From the NCBI GenBank assembly GCA_028564705.1, contig JAPXFQ010001527.1:571001-635000 (forward strand): DNA of 64,000 bases, read 5' to 3'. Of the stretch, positions 24,401-33,392 are shown piece after piece; within the stretch, counting starts at the first letter, position 1; each line of letters begins with the position of its first letter. The position numbers were made by a program, and so were the translations under genes. The stretch comes from Apricaphanius iberus. Taxonomy: Eukaryota; Chordata; Actinopteri; Cyprinodontiformes; Aphaniidae. The notes beneath the pieces were generated by a model. It saw nothing but the letters and a program-made list of their open reading frames with translations. It did no database searches and had not been told where the DNA came from.

Positions 24401-25840
24401 CAACACTGCAAATACCGACTCTTTGCCTAAATGTCATGTAATTCTCGATAAAAGCCTTTGAAACGTATGAAGTGGTTGTAATTATATTTCAGTACATCAC
24501 AGAAACGACTGAAACAAAGATCTAAAAGCAGTTTAGCAGCAAACTTTGTGAAAACTAATATTTGTGTCAGTCTCAAAACTTTTGGCCACGACTTTAGTTG
24601 TAATGACAATTACATGTTTTTATGTGGAACAAGTTGCACAAGTGGCTCCCGAATTCTTTTCGCCCCACTCTAATTCAGCTGTTTCACCATCTGTCCACAG
24701 GGGGGCGCTCACCGGACAGCCAGCATGACAAGCCTGAACTCCCAGGAGTCCTCCAACGACATCGCCAAGCTGACCGACAAGCAGCAGGCCGAGTACCGCA
24801 ACGCCTACCAGGAGTACATCGCCCAGATGGCGCAGCTGGAGATGAGCGGAGTCGGCGAGAGGCCCGTCCAACCGCAGCCGGGCCAGTTCATGACATCATC
24901 AGCCTGCGACAAGGGCAAGGACGCCGCCGAGCCAGACGGGCGCAAACCCCTCAACAAGCGAGGCGGCGGCAAGCTGCCGGCCGACGCCGCCGAATTTGCC
25001 TCGGCCGGCGGCGTCGTTGACGCTCTCGACCCGATCACCGAGGAGGATGAGAAGAGCGGGTCGTCCAAGTCGCTGCTGACCCGCAAGCTGTCGGCCGAGA
25101 GGGGCGGGCTGTTCCAGGGCGCCGGCGACCTGAAGGTGAAGGCCACCAGCGGCGGCCTGCGCTACCAGAAGCTCACCAGCGACGACGAGGAGTCAGAGGA
25201 GTCCGACAACCCCCTGCTGAAGAAGCCGCTCGACACCAAGCTGCCCGGCGGCTCGCTGGCGCTGAAGGGGAAGGACTACCTGTCGGACGCCACGCTGGAC
25301 AAGAAGGACTCCTCCGACTCAGGCGTGCGCTCCAACGAAAGTTCGCCCAACCACTCGCTGCAGGACGAGGAAGCCGACCTGTCGCAGCTGGAGAGGGCCA
25401 ACCTGATCGAGCTGGACGAAGAGACCGCCTCCAGGAAGGGCAACGGTAGCGGCGGCATTCCCAGCAGCCTGAGCGGCCTCCAGGATCCGGCGGTGACCCG
25501 GATGTCCATCTGCTCCGAGGACCAGTGCAGCCTGCTGGCCAGCAGCCCCGAAGAGAGCTGGCCCTCCTCCAGGAGCTTCAACCTCAACCGCACGCCAAGC
25601 AACGTCACCCTGAACAACAACGCCAACGCCCAGCAGGGCGGCCGGCCCCGCGCGCCAACCGAGGGGCCCGCCTCCTCCACCACCACCACCGCCGACGTCA
25701 TCACCAGGCCGGGCCCCAACAACGAGAACGTCCGAGTGGTCCACCTGAAGAGGGGCTTGAAGCCTGGAGACCCGCCGGAGATCTGCACCGTGTCCTCCGA
25801 CACCGTCACCTTCAGCGAGGAGCGCGAGAGTATCCTGTGA
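1634..25840 (+). CDS. kidins220: Kidins220/ARMS, ankyrin-repeat membrane scaffold with KAP NTPase domain
   Basis: Integral membrane scaffold of neurons and other cells. The family couples neurotrophin (Trk, p75) and ephrin receptors to MAPK signalling and is a protein kinase D substrate. Coding exons: 1634-1765, 2927-3025, 3123-3221, 3304-3402, 3481-3579, 3666-3764, 5940-6137, 6215-6313, 6400-6498, 6575-6673, 8469-8646, 8728-8892, 11676-11855, 11928-12093, 12177-12328, 12472-12761, 13611-13751, 13835-14066, 14139-14230, 14318-14462, 14531-14693, 14762-14940, 18437-18672, 18938-19048, 20750-20779, 22161-22298, 22376-22474, 22577-22807, 24701-25840. All have AG/GT borders, and phases agree throughout. 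The sum is 5190 bp, or 1729 residues (human about 1770). Start chosen at 1634: G at -3 and +4; an in-frame ATG at 1658 is an alternative. The N-terminus (MDTTTSIKM...) matches teleost kidins220 as I recall it. The a or b paralogue cannot be decided here. No disabling change was seen. Confidence 0.95.
1838..2790 (+). repeat. tandem ~400-bp repeat in kidins220 intron 2
   Basis: About 2.2 copies of an AT-rich unit. The landmark AAGAATTTATAAATG recurs at 1886, 2280 and 2682, so the period is 394 then 402 bp. Copies two and three share an (AC)n/(AT)n tract followed by CTTTTTAATATTTTTGGGGG at about 2380 and 2750. It occupies most of the 1.16-kb intron between the first and second coding exons. Confidence 0.85.
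2927..8646 (+). CDS. kidins220: kidins220 exons 2-11: ankyrin-repeat array
   Basis: Exons 2-6 and 8-10 are each exactly 99 bp in phase 0, so each encodes one 33-residue ankyrin unit. Exon 7 (5940-6137) is 198 bp and encodes two. Exon 11 (8469-8646) encodes a last repeat beginning [12 protein letters not shown] plus the linker. Units carry the expected TALMWAA / TPLHIA helix starts and GA-x-VN loops, covering about residues 45-410. In the family this cytosolic N-terminal region binds partners such as Trio. Short introns of 76-101 bp separate most exons; the introns after exons 6 and 10 are enlarged by inserted elements. Confidence 0.93.
3414..3440 (+). repeat. (CA)n microsatellite in a short kidins220 intron
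   Basis: About 13 CA units fill a third of the 78-bp intron between the exons ending at 3402 and starting at 3481. The expansion is close to both splice sites. Confidence 0.85.
4267..5303. mobile_element. hAT-like non-autonomous DNA transposon in kidins220 intron
   Basis: A direct repeat TACAAATAT flanks the element (4258-4266 and 5304-5312), consistent with an 8-bp hAT target duplication. Imperfect inverted ends share GGGCTnnnACTA (left GGGCTTTTACTA, right end read on the - strand GGGCTGCCACTA), matching the widespread teleost hAT terminus. The body of about 1 kb has no long ORF, so it is non-autonomous. It explains half of the 2.2-kb intron between exons 6 and 7. Confidence 0.7.
5745..5905 (-). 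repeat. tRNA-related short interspersed repeat fragment
   Basis: GGGATTCGAACC near 5870 is the complement of a tRNA T-arm/B-box sequence, and the surrounding sequence (ATTTATTTGACAGCG.., GACATGCGGCAAAGG) resembles a common teleost short repeat. It ends about 30 bp before the acceptor of exon 7. No intact tRNA fold is evident. The family assignment is from memory. Confidence 0.4.
6694..7401. mobile_element. hAT-like MITE, first of two at one target
   Basis: Perfect 12-bp inverted ends TAGGGCTTTGAC (6694-6705 and the complement at 7390-7401), with an 8-bp target duplication GAGCTGGT at 6686-6693 and 7402-7409. It is 708 bp long, is rich in TTCGAAT-type motifs near both ends, and has no transposase. 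It lies in the kidins220 intron after exon 10. Confidence 0.85.
7413..8415. mobile_element. hAT-like element, second insertion at the same target
   Basis: Begins CAGTGTTGGGCATCTTAC and contains the AGTAATTAGTTATAGTTAC and GTAACGCCGTTA motifs of an abundant teleost hAT-derived family. A direct repeat GCTGGTAAC flanks it (7404-7412 and 8416-8424). The left copy overlaps the right target duplication of the preceding element, so the two inserted at nearly the same position. No transposase ORF. Confidence 0.75.
8728..14940 (+). CDS. kidins220: kidins220 exons 12-22: KAP P-loop NTPase and four membrane segments
   Basis: This block encodes the KAP NTPase domain (about residues 440-1000). Walker A is AQWGSGKS in exon 12 (lysine about residue 480), and Walker B is LVVVIDGLD in exon 17 (about 777-785). 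Four hydrophobic segments interrupt the domain, as is typical of KAP proteins: two in exons 13-14 (starting [12 protein letters not shown] and [11 protein letters not shown]) and two in exon 16 (starting [12 protein letters not shown] and [12 protein letters not shown]). Conserved blocks such as [16 protein letters not shown] and [12 protein letters not shown] are intact. Both ends therefore face the cytosol. The catalytic motifs look competent, although NTPase activity is inferred from the family only. Confidence 0.93.
9300..9560. mobile_element. short hAT-like MITE (TAGGGATGCAACG type)
   Basis: The left end TAGGGATGCAACG and right end CGCATCCCTA form imperfect inverted repeats. The body carries ATACCGAGTACC and GTATCGGTT motifs shared with the element at 11263. 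No convincing target duplication was found, so it is an older or rearranged copy. It lies in the kidins220 intron after exon 12. Confidence 0.65.
9603..10098. mobile_element. hAT-like MITE (CAGGGTTCC type)
   Basis: Inverted ends CAGGGTTCCTACAAGG and the complement of CCTGTGGGAACCCTG bound 496 bp. Internal AGTCTTAAAA / TTAAAAAGACT motifs also mirror each other. This terminus belongs to a frequent teleost hAT family. The flanking 8-mers do not match well. Confidence 0.65.
10099..11262. other. AT-rich intron sequence, nothing recognised
   Basis: Part of the 2.8-kb kidins220 intron between exons 12 and 13. It is AT-rich, with no ORF of interest. A CCCCCTAGTGGATGACGGGGGAG-like patch near 11070 is the only GC-rich island. 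Confidence 0.4.
11263..11599. mobile_element. short hAT-like MITE (TAGTGATGCACCGATACC)
   Basis: The left end TAGTGATGCACCGATACC and right end (read on -) TACGGATTCAACGATACC are imperfect inverted repeats. The 8-bp duplication GTTTTAAT flanks it (11255-11262 and 11600-11607). It is 337 bp, full of GTATCGG motifs, and ends about 75 bp before the acceptor of exon 13. Confidence 0.8.
12790..13600 (+). repeat. T-rich low-complexity intron sequence
   Basis: Nearly the whole intron between exons 16 and 17 is TTTATTTTT-like sequence on the + strand, with the pyrimidine tract of the acceptor merged into it. No ORF or element boundary is visible. Confidence 0.7.
14941..16890. other. kidins220 intron 23, repeat-derived first part
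   Basis: Holds a TATAAGACGACCCCTATTATAAGAC motif near 15150, seen in dispersed teleost repeats; the LINE relic listed separately at 15434-15945; and AT-rich sequence with no ORF of note to 16890. There is no evidence of an exon. Confidence 0.4.
15434..15945 (-). mobile_element. LINE reverse-transcriptase relic, antisense in intron
   Basis: Read on the - strand, the segment around 15810-15850 gives the [13 protein letters not shown] motif and 15730-15755 gives [12 protein letters not shown] codons, both hallmarks of L2/CR1-type non-LTR reverse transcriptases. Frames are broken. The AAAGTGCTTTACAGG near 15490 resembles the 3' part of the same LINE group. It is a decayed copy in opposite orientation to kidins220. 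Confidence 0.7.
16899..18430 (+). repeat. GATCCAGATGTTTTAG minisatellite in kidins220 intron
   Basis: About 1.5 kb of degenerate 12-24-bp units built on GATCCAGATGTTTT, organised into higher-order blocks (for example the block from about 17395 is repeated with variation four times to 18350). Because unit lengths are mostly multiples of three, both strands are open for long stretches: [11 protein letters not shown] on + (17201-17911) and [13 protein letters not shown] on - (17196-17861). These frames have no start context, no homology, and lie in an intron. The array stops within 10 bp of the acceptor of exon 23 (18437). Confidence 0.9.
18437..22807 (+). CDS. kidins220: kidins220 exons 23-28: proline-rich linker and SAM-like domain
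   Basis: Exon 23 gives the conserved stretches [11 protein letters not shown] and GPQHPFYNR. Exon 24 (18938-19048) is a proline- and histidine-rich segment much more divergent than the rest. Exon 25 (20750-20779) is a 10-codon microexon ([10 protein letters not shown]). Exons 26-28 encode a SAM-like helical domain around residues 1217-1285, with [15 protein letters not shown] and [16 protein letters not shown]. Exons 24 and 25 are supported by correct splice sites and frame; for exon 25 there is no strong homology, and it may be alternatively spliced. A mammalian segment between the linker and SAM region is not visible. Confidence 0.85.
19128..20177. mobile_element. DNA transposon remnant with ~35-bp inverted ends in kidins220 intron
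   Basis: The left arm GGAGAGAAAATAAACTC (19145 onward) and the complement of the right arm (ending GGAGAGAAAATAGACTC read on -) match over about 35 bp with few differences. AAATATTT flanks the unit at 19120-19127 and 20178-20185, compatible with an 8-bp target duplication, though the repeat is AT-rich. No transposase ORF. It occupies most of the intron between exons 24 and 25. Confidence 0.65.
20186..20749. other. intron sequence, nothing certain recognised
   Basis: Contains CACAGCATGATGCTGCCGCC near 20320, a motif I recall from dispersed fish repeats, and a (TGTC)n run (20717-20745) leading into the acceptor of the microexon. No coding potential. Confidence 0.35.
20780..22160. other. AT-rich kidins220 intron before the SAM-like exons
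   Basis: The first 340 bp are mixed composition, with short open frames on both strands (20817-21120) lacking homology. 21130-22140 is AT-rich with TTATTATTATT tracts. No element boundaries or exon seen. Confidence 0.4.
22945..24170. mobile_element. TIR DNA transposon remnant (GGGCCTCATTTATCA type) in last large intron
   Basis: The left end GGGCCCTCATTTGTCAAACG and right end (read on -) GGGCCTCTCATTTATCAGGCG are imperfect inverted repeats. Sub-terminal GTTCGTACGAAC and GTGCGTAAGTACGC motifs are palindromic and repeated. A 1.2-kb body with no intact ORF; a GGGGGGGGGG tract at about 23860. No target duplication identified, so the superfamily is unassigned. Confidence 0.65.
24225..24390 (+). 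repeat. teleost LINE/SINE 3'-end fragment
   Basis: CTCCAAAATTGTCCTTAGG, GTGATGGACTGGTGACCTG and CCAGGGTGTACCCCGCC occur in order, as in the conserved 3' region of an abundant fish retroposon group. It is truncated at both ends. It lies 300 bp before the last exon of kidins220. Confidence 0.6.
24701..25840 (+). CDS. kidins220: kidins220 terminal exon: low-complexity tail and PDZ ligand
   Basis: A 1140-bp last exon encoding residues 1351-1729. Conserved islands are [29 protein letters not shown] near residue 1460, [26 protein letters not shown] and the C-terminal EERESIL, whose last four residues form the PDZ ligand that binds syntrophins in the mammalian protein. The tail also holds the kinesin light chain-binding region in mammals; I cannot delimit that motif here. 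The exon is very GC-rich, so long open frames occur on the opposite strand (25276-25957) but have no protein similarity. Confidence 0.93.
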   Translation, partial: GGAHRTASMTSLNSQESSNDIAKLTDKQQAEYRNAYQEYIAQMAQLEMSGVGERPVQPQPGQFMTSSACDKGKDAAEPDGRKPLNKRGGGKLPADAAEFASAGGVVDALDPITEEDEKSGSSKSLLTRKLSAERGGLFQGAGDLKVKATSGGLRYQKLTSDDEESEESDNPLLKKPLDTKLPGGSLALKGKDYLSDATLDKKDSSDSGVRSNESSPNHSLQDEEADLSQLERANLIELDEETASRKGNGSGGIPSSLSGLQDPAVTRMSICSEDQCSLLASSPEESWPSSRSFNLNRTPSNVTLNNNANAQQGGRPRAPTEGPASSTTTTADVITRPGPNNENVRVVHLKRGLKPGDPPEICTVSSDTVTFSEERESIL

Positions 25841-26235
25841 CCCGTCGGTGATGACGAGGCGTAGCTGCATGCCGTGGCGTAGATGTGAAGCTTCGTGCTG
25901 TCGTAGGGAAGCTGCTGCATGTTCTAGATGTTGTGATAGTTGTTTGTAGGAACCCACAGACCGGTCTGACTCCAGTCCTCTGATTGAAGCGACTCCAGGA
26001 TCTCCAGGAACCTTCTGACGACGCGTTCGTCTGATCCAGGAGCTTCAGGACCGGCGTTGCCGAGTACACATGTAGCCGGGTTAAAAAAAAGTTAATATTC
26101 TCTCCAGCTCGTTTGAAAAATAAATAAATACATCCACACAAAGAGAAAAACACATATGCCGAAAATGACGCAAACCCTGAAGTCACACATTCCTCCTTTA
26201 TCCACTAGGGGGAGACTCTAGGAATTAGGAATAAA
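25841..26235 (+). other. kidins220: kidins220 3' UTR with candidate poly(A) signals
   Basis: Follows the TGA ending at 25840. A possible AATAAA lies at 26230-26235, and A-rich AAATAAATAAAT lies near 26117. There is no coding potential. The true 3' end could be either site or further downstream. Confidence 0.4.
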
Positions 26236-26392
26236 ACGCGCAGAAAAACAACAGACCAATAGCAATAACATTAGCAAAGTCAACAGTTAAGGTGTAATTT
26301 AATCTTGAAATCATGAGTAATTAGTAGTGCCCTTTAGACCGACATCCGTCAGCGCTAGCGCTGGAGGCTAACGGTTAGCTTCACTGTGCTAG

Positions 26393-26893
26393 AGGGTGAC
26401 ACGGGAATCAATTGTCGCTCCCGTCCCGATCCCAAAAAAATACTCCCGTCACGTCCCGATCACGTGACAGCCCCACAAAAAAAATCTTGTCCCGAAAAAA
26501 TCCCGATAGAAAGACTCCTCCTATGGCGCTCGCTCCCCCCCCGCCCCCTTTAAACCATAGCCTAGCACAGTATCAAATAATCTATTTAGCTTTATCTGCC
26601 ATCTTTAACCAAATCCTGCAATGGAATTGCATTTTGCAGCGGAGTTAATAACCACACACATTGGCACCGCATCGCAGCGTCATTTTTTAAAGCTAATTCC
26701 CTGATATCTGACAAGATAAATGTAAAAAAAAAAACATTTTAAAAATTATAATTTCCGGTTTCCCGTCCGATCCCGTGGATTATTTCCTGCCCCGTCCCGA
26801 TCACGTTACCAACAGTGAAATTGACTCCCGTCCGGCGGGGATCCCGCAGGAATCACGTGACCCGTGGGAATCCCGAAAAATGGTCACACTTTA
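26393..26893. mobile_element. hAT-like MITE downstream of kidins220
   Basis: An 11-bp perfect direct repeat CACTGTGCTAG flanks it (26382-26392 and 26894-26904). Ends AGGGTGACACGGGAATC and (on -) GTGTGACCATTTTTCGGGATTC are imperfect inverted repeats. The body repeats CCCGTCCCGATC and CACGTGA motifs. About 500 bp with no transposase. It sits just past the probable end of the kidins220 transcript. Confidence 0.7.
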
Positions 26894-26904
26894 CACTGTG
26901 CTAG

Positions 26905-28636
26905 CTCCAGGGAAAGCCGCAGCTTGTTAACAGTCTCAGCCATTTTGCTTTCTCTGAACTTGTCCGCAGAGTTTATCAGTGTTCGGATGCTAATGGGGAA
27001 CCTACTGGACAAAGATGGCTGCTGTGGTATTGATTACAGTGATAGACGGTCAAACAAGTAAAATTATATTTCTGCCATGCATCGAAGATAACTCTCCTCA
27101 ATCGAAAATGTGTTGAAATGATCGCCTTTCTTCTTTACATATCGATTAACAAAAATTGTTTTGATTAAATTACTCGTAGTTTTTGTGAAAGTTTTGGACC
27201 AAAAAGGCGTCGTGATTTTATTTGACCAAATTATTGAATCTGCCTAGAAGATAGAGGGGTAGCAGAGTCGCTTAAACGCGGTTTCCTGGTTTAAAGCGAC
27301 CGTTGATTTCTGTTAGCTAAGTTAGCTAAGTTAGCTCGCTGCTACCTTGGCTTGTTAAGATCATTCATAGACATTCCAGACCTGTAGGGGGCAGTATTAC
27401 CCACAAAATCCTATCCTCTCACAGTAACTCTCTACATTCTATCTTCTACATTCAGCAGTAATAAAGTTTGTGAAAACACTTAAGCAAAAAGCACTTAGAC
27501 AATCGATGATACCAACACAGATGTTGGCAAATTTTTTGTCGTAGACACTGACGTTGCGACACGTAAAAACGCTTAAAACCGAGAATTCGTGAATCTTCAC
27601 TTTGGTCGTAGTTTTTAAGAAAGAATCGCTTTTGGTGCGTCTTCGTGTGGACAATGGGCCAAATAATCTCCGTTTGGTGAGATACCCGGCTACGTGTGGA
27701 CGGCGCAGCAGATCGGGTTAGCTTAGCGTGCTTCGTGTAAAACCGTTTTGTGCTGAATTTAGGCGTCAATGTTCGGTGTCGTCGTTGTCGCTTTGCTACT
27801 TCCTGGACCTCCTGCCAAAATAAAAGTAGAATAGATAGAAGCGAAAACGTTTATGTTTAACTACAGGATATGTTTCATTCAGAGCCGCTTTTATTCTGAA
27901 GAACCTGAAATGTTCTTAAATTATAAAGGGAAACTGAGCGAATCAGGAAGCTTTTCTGATCCCCTCTAACCAATCATTGGAGACCCAAACTTTTTTAGAT
28001 TTCCTTATCTCAATATGAATCATAATCTTTAGACTGAAATCTGTCAATCTGATCAATTAAAGGTTGTCCCTTCAGAATAAAAGCCTAAATGATGAACAAA
28101 GAGCCTCGTATTTATAAATTTGTGTTTAAAGTGATGTTTGTGTTGATCACGTGAATCTTGTGGACAAAAACGCTTAATAAAATAAAGCCTGGATGTGTAA
28201 CTCTGATGCTGCTTCCTGATTCATTAAATTTTTTTTGCTTTTCATCGATTTGCGACAAATTTCAGTTCGACTTGTCTAAACCAAATCCGTTCAGAAAACG
28301 TCATATTCTGCATCTTTTATGTTTACCGCTGGAGGACGGCCAGCAGTCGGAGCGCCGGGGTTGAACCGCGTCCTTTGACGGCTGCTCTCCTCGCCGTGTT
28401 TGAGCCGTTGGATCAGAGCAAAGCTGCAGACCGCTCGCTGCGCCTGTTATAGCTTTTTCTTACATTCAGATACTGCTTGTCTGAAATTCTCTCAAACTCA
28501 GTTCTTTGTTCAGACCAACTGATCTAATTGATTGGGCCTTGAAGGCCTCGTCCAGCCAATCAGACCTCACTTTTCTGTCAGTTTTTTCCTTGCAGTTCAT
28601 TGTTAACAGCATGCACATACATACATATACAGTATC
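26905..28636. other. intergenic sequence, nothing certain recognised
   Basis: Between kidins220 and sox11. Short ORFs on both strands have no recognisable domains. GTTAGCTAAGTTAGCTAAGTTAGCT near 27315 is a short tandem repeat. CGTGTGGACGGCG-like motifs near 27700 suggest an old DNA-transposon remnant, but no boundaries can be drawn. Confidence 0.35.
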
Positions 28637-28642
28637 TTATTG

Positions 28643-29105
28643 TTAGGGTTGTGACAGCACACAGAAATCACCGTTTGGTACACTTTAATCCAGAAAAAAT
28701 GAATGAATAAAATGTTAATATGACTTTTTTTGTTGAAAATTGTGGAAAATATAGAACTGACTGGAGTTTTGATTGGATCCTTGGTAAAACAATATCACCT
28801 CTTGAAAACAGTGTTTAAACAGAACAATACGTTGTTAAATCACTATGGAGTTTATATAAATATTATATGATGTTAATACCATACAATTTTATTTATAATG
28901 CTCTTCACAAATGACCGAAGTCGACCAAAGCGTAGAACACAGGCTAAAAAAAATTGAGTATAAAACACAGTAAAATAAAATAACAGCAGAAAAAAAGCAG
29001 GAACAAATGACTGAGAACACATGACATTCATATATATTCATTATTATTATTATTGGGGTTGCAACAGCACACAGAAAACACGGTTCGGTACATTTTAATC
29101 TTTAT
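28643..29105. repeat. pair of direct repeats (GGGTTGYRACAGCACACAG)
   Basis: A 45-bp sequence at 28643-28690 recurs with a few differences at 29055-29105 in the same orientation. Both copies begin GGGTTG, include ACAGCACACAGAAA and end TTTTAATC or TTTAATC. They enclose about 360 bp of AT-rich sequence with a TTTATTTATAATGC patch. They may be ends of two related transposon remnants. Confidence 0.5.
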
Positions 29106-32100
29106 TTTACTTTATAATCCCAGGTGAAAATCCTGCACTTTCCAGTGTTATTTTTAAACTTTTTTTCTGGTGAGTAAAGTTCTTTTTAATGGCTAAACAT
29201 TATTAGCATTTTATTTAATTTTCTGCAATACTAATAAAATAAACATATCCCTTACATGATTTTTTAAAAATAATTTAAAAATTATTCCTATTTTAATTGA
29301 CTTACTTCTTCTATGTTCTTTAATTTGTGTGTTTTTACTGTTTTCATTCTCTGAAATCTTTATTTGGAATTTCAAATATGTATTTTTAATTTCTGTACTT
29401 CAGAGAAAATGAGAAACAAGAAATCTTTTTTTTCTTTTTTACCCTTTTTTTACTTTATTTGATCACTCATTTGTAAAACACATACATAACTCAGAAAAAA
29501 AAGTTTTATTATCAATATTTTAGGGTATTTATGTTTCTGTTGAGACAGGAAAAAAAACATTGACTGTTGCTTTCCAGCAGGAGGCGCCAAAGACTGCTAG
29601 ATTCCTGCGGTGTTAGAACGATAATAATTAAAAGGTTTTACATTTTTAAAGTTTAATATTTATTGATTTTTAGATATTTTTTAAAGATTATAAAACAAAA
29701 ACTGACATCCGCTACTTCATGTTTATCTGATAGGGAGAAATTAGGTGTAGCTGAAGCATAAAGACCTTAAATAACGTTCCGGATGGATGCTTTAATGTCG
29801 GAATGTTTGATAAACGCCCTAAAGTAGATCCGAGTTCAGATCAGAGTCACCGTACTTTGCACAGCAGCGTGAGAGAAAGCTTCGGGTGCTTCTAAAAATA
29901 CCGTCCCGCCGCTGTGCTTTTGGTGAGATCTTCCAGATAGAGGTGACGTCTGTTCGCAACCTTCAGCGCGCCGGCAGATAAGAGTGTTTAAGGTACAGTG
30001 AAAACATGCAAATGGCTGCGGGAGGAAGCAGATAAGAGCGCAACTGTAGCGCAGCTGCGCCTGGACTCGAACCGGCAACTCACGGGGAAGCTGTGGAGTC
30101 TCTGCGTCTTTAGGAAGCTATGATAACCGGAGTAAACACATTTGATATACTGAAGGAAAAACCAACTAGAAAAGTAATCACACCCTGACGACTTCACCAG
30201 ATGTTGCTCCCATCCAGATGCTCTGGAGGAACTTTAACCTACTCTGCTTTGCTGGATTGTTTTCAGTCAAACACAATGGAGGGTTTGTTGGCATAAAGCC
30301 CGCTTAAGGTCCTGCTACGTCAGTTTTATAGCCAGGCTTTGACTAGGCCACTCCAAAACCTTTATTCAGTTCTTTTGAGCCATTAATGCTAAAAGTTTGG
30401 TCGTCATTCTGTCCGTTTTCATTTGTTAAAGCGTCCCATTCAGTTGTAGGTCCAGTTAGGGCGGAGATACTGGCTTCACACAACGCAGTCCGTTGATCGG
30501 ACGACAAAACCGTCACGTTTGTTGTCGCACCGGTATGACATCAGGCGAGGCGTTTAACGGTTAGTTTTAGGGGTACCCTCAAAGATAGTATATTATAAAC
30601 CCTTAACCTATTCGTACCCCTGTAGTCTTTACCTTTTATCAGCGCTACCTTCACAGCCAATCATTGTTGACGTGACGCATCACCTGACCATGATGTAGCC
30701 AATAGTCGCCTATTATTTATTTGCTTGATTAAGACATTTAAAAATGTGTTAACAATAAAACTATGAATCTAGTTTTGCCAATCGATGTATTTTTTACTGC
30801 AAAACATAATCACCAGAAATTGTACCCTATCCAAGAAATGGTACAAAAATGTACTTTTTAGTGCTAAGGAACATGATTATACTGTTCAGACAATGAAAAA
30901 GGAACAAATAGGTCTAACATTTATCCTTAGACTGTTAACTTTTTTTGTACCTTTGGTCACAGTAATGTTTCTGAAAGTGTAGGTCTATTGTGGTGGTTCT
31001 GAAATGCTGTAGTTTTACTCTAAACCTTACAAAAAATGTCCAATTTTGCCTCCACAGAATATTTTCTTGAGGATCACTGAGGTGTTTTTGGGCAGGATTT
31101 TCTCTTTCCTGCAAATGAATCATGACCTCTGACCTTAACTGCGCCACTGAAGTGATTTGGACGTCGGTCAGGATCTTCTGGACCTCCTGGATGATTCGTT
31201 GACGAGCTCCTGGAGTAACTTAGTCTCTCCTGGGAAGGTTCTCCATTGTTCCAGGTATTCTCCATGTGTGGATCACAGAGCTTCTCTGGAGTCCCAGAAC
31301 CTCAGAGATGAATCTGGTAACCTTTCCTTCGGAAGTTCTTTAGATCAGGACATGATGTGTATATTTTTGAGACCTTTGAGCCTACCTCATGTTGTTAGAG
31401 AGGTTCTATTAAAAGTCTGACAGTAGTCAAGGTTGGTTTAATCTGGGTGGTGAGTTTAGGAGTTCTGGTCCAGAAGGTCATGAACATGATAAACTTCTCT
31501 CTGCTCGGCTCCCTGCTGATAACCTGATTCTCAATAGTCTTTATTTCCATATTTTGAGGATTTCCCTGTTTAACCGCAGCAGAGTTAACGTCTAACTGAA
31601 GGGAGCAGAGAACCTGTTTGTGTGGAAGAGATAGAAGGTTTCCCTCAAACTGCAGCTTCAGATTATCCTTCTTATACCTTTGTTTTATTCACAATAATGT
31701 CTCAACTGCAGGTAAAAAATGAGCAGCAACTTTTTTCTTTTTTTAAATCCCCCCCTGACCTTGGTGCGAACTCGTCTCCTCCGTTACCCAGAATGCCCTG
31801 GAGTTGGTCTCAATTATCTTGAGCAGAATCCCCAGATTTATCAGGCTGGAGACGATCCAGCGGAGCTGCTGCTGCCTTTCATCTGCTGCCAAACATCTGA
31901 TCAGAGAGCAGCAGAGATGGAAAAACGAGCAGATCGCTTCAGTATTTCCTCTGATATGAGTCTGATTACTGTGAGAGCTGCCGATTCCCGGCTCCCCCTG
32001 GATGGAAACGCTGGTCTGAAGATTTAGGAACAAAACCTTCGGAGCTCTACTCTGAATCTCCAGACGTGCTAAACGAAAACATCTAAAGTCTAAAGGTTTT

Positions 32101-32560
32101 ATGCTCTCTTGTACGTGAATCAAAATGTATTTCATGAAGCTTTGTTCAACTACTCCCAAAAGATACAGGAAAGCTGAATGTTGAAAACGCCAGACGAGGC
32201 TAACAGAGCTTTAGGAGGTTTTTAAGTCCTGGATTTGTTTAAGTTAAGTTACATAAATGGTTCAAGTCATATTCTTCTACCTTGCCTTATCACCTCACTT
32301 ATTTTTACACTCCTGGCGCTCCTGTTTATTTTGGAGTCAAACAAAGCTGACCATTCAGCAATCCGGACAAAGCCTAATGTTTTAGAGGAAAGAACAAATG
32401 AACTCCCCAAAGGAAATAGAAAAAAAGCGAAGTAAAGCAGTAAAACAGATGGCTGCTGACAGGATGTAATGGGATTGGGCCAAAGTGGATTTCGAGAACT
32501 TGATCAAAACTACATATAGGTTTCATGAAAGAAAGCCAACAGAGAACCTAACTGTTTACC
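29106..32560. other. intergenic sequence, nothing certain recognised
   Basis: AT-rich to 29800, then mixed. ACTCGAACCGGCAAC near 30065 resembles a tRNA T-arm complement but no tRNA fold follows. 31060-31440 and 31740-32160 have open frames on both strands without homology. No boundaries of elements could be set. Confidence 0.35.
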
Positions 32561-32569
32561 AACCAACCA

Positions 32570-33110
32570 ATCGGCTTACCTACCTACCTACCTAGCTTCC
32601 TACATACCCAACAGCCAACCAACTAACCAGTTTACCAACCAACCAACCTGCCTACCTATCTATCCAACAGCCAACCAAATAACCAGTTTACCAACCAAAC
32701 AACCTGCCTACCTATCTATCCAACAGCCAACCAACTAACCAGTTTACCAACCAACCAACCTACCTATCTATCTATCCAACAGCCAACCAACTAACCAGTT
32801 TACCAACCAACCAACCTACCTACCTATCCAACAGCCAACCAAATAACCAGTTTACCAACCAACCTACCTACCTATCCAACAGCCAACCAACTAACCAGTT
32901 TACCTACCTACCTATTTACCCAACTACCAACCAGCTTACTACCCAACCAACCAATCAGCTCATCTACCCACCTAGCTACCTTCCTACCTTCCCAACAACA
33001 AACCAACTAACCAGTTTACCAACCTACCTATTTGCCAAATGGTAAACCAGCCATTTAGCTCACCTACCTACTCACTCATCGACCGACAAACAAACCAATC
33101 AGCTCACTTA
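32570..33110 (+). repeat. ACCAACC/CCAACAGCC minisatellite
   Basis: Units of about 45-60 bp containing CCAACAGCCAACCAACTAACC and AGTTTACCAACC repeat about six times from 32610 to 32900, embedded in ACCT/ACCA tetranucleotide-like sequence. A short related tract recurs at 34060-34110. Confidence 0.85.
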
Positions 33111-33134
33111 CCAACCTAAATAATAATGGATTCC

Positions 33135-33385
33135 ACTTTTTTAGACCCTCAAAGCACTTTAAAATTCTATTAAAGCTATGATTGTAGCCACAGCTGCATT
33201 TCGGCAGGCTGACAAATACAAGGCTGCCATTTTGTGCCAATGGCCCCTCTGGCCAACACCAGTAGGCAGTGGGTGAAGTGTCTTGCCCAATGAAGCAACC
33301 GCACGTAGCAGGCGGAAGCCAGAATCACATTTCTGGGTCACAGGTTGACAACTTTACAACTGAGCTACAGCCACCCTAAATCTGC
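33135..33385 (-). repeat. short interspersed repeat fragment
   Basis: GACCCTCAAAGCACTTTAAA, GTGTCTTGCCCAATGAAGC and CAACTGAGCTACAGCCACC occur in the order seen in a common teleost retroposon tail that includes a tRNA-like segment. The assignment is from memory. It abuts the Harbinger-like element that follows. Confidence 0.45.
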
Positions 33386-33392
33386 CTATTTA

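Noticed and set aside
25276..25957. Antisense ORFs of 214 and 212 codons over the kidins220 last exon
   Set aside because: Shadows of a GC-rich coding exon; no independent similarity.
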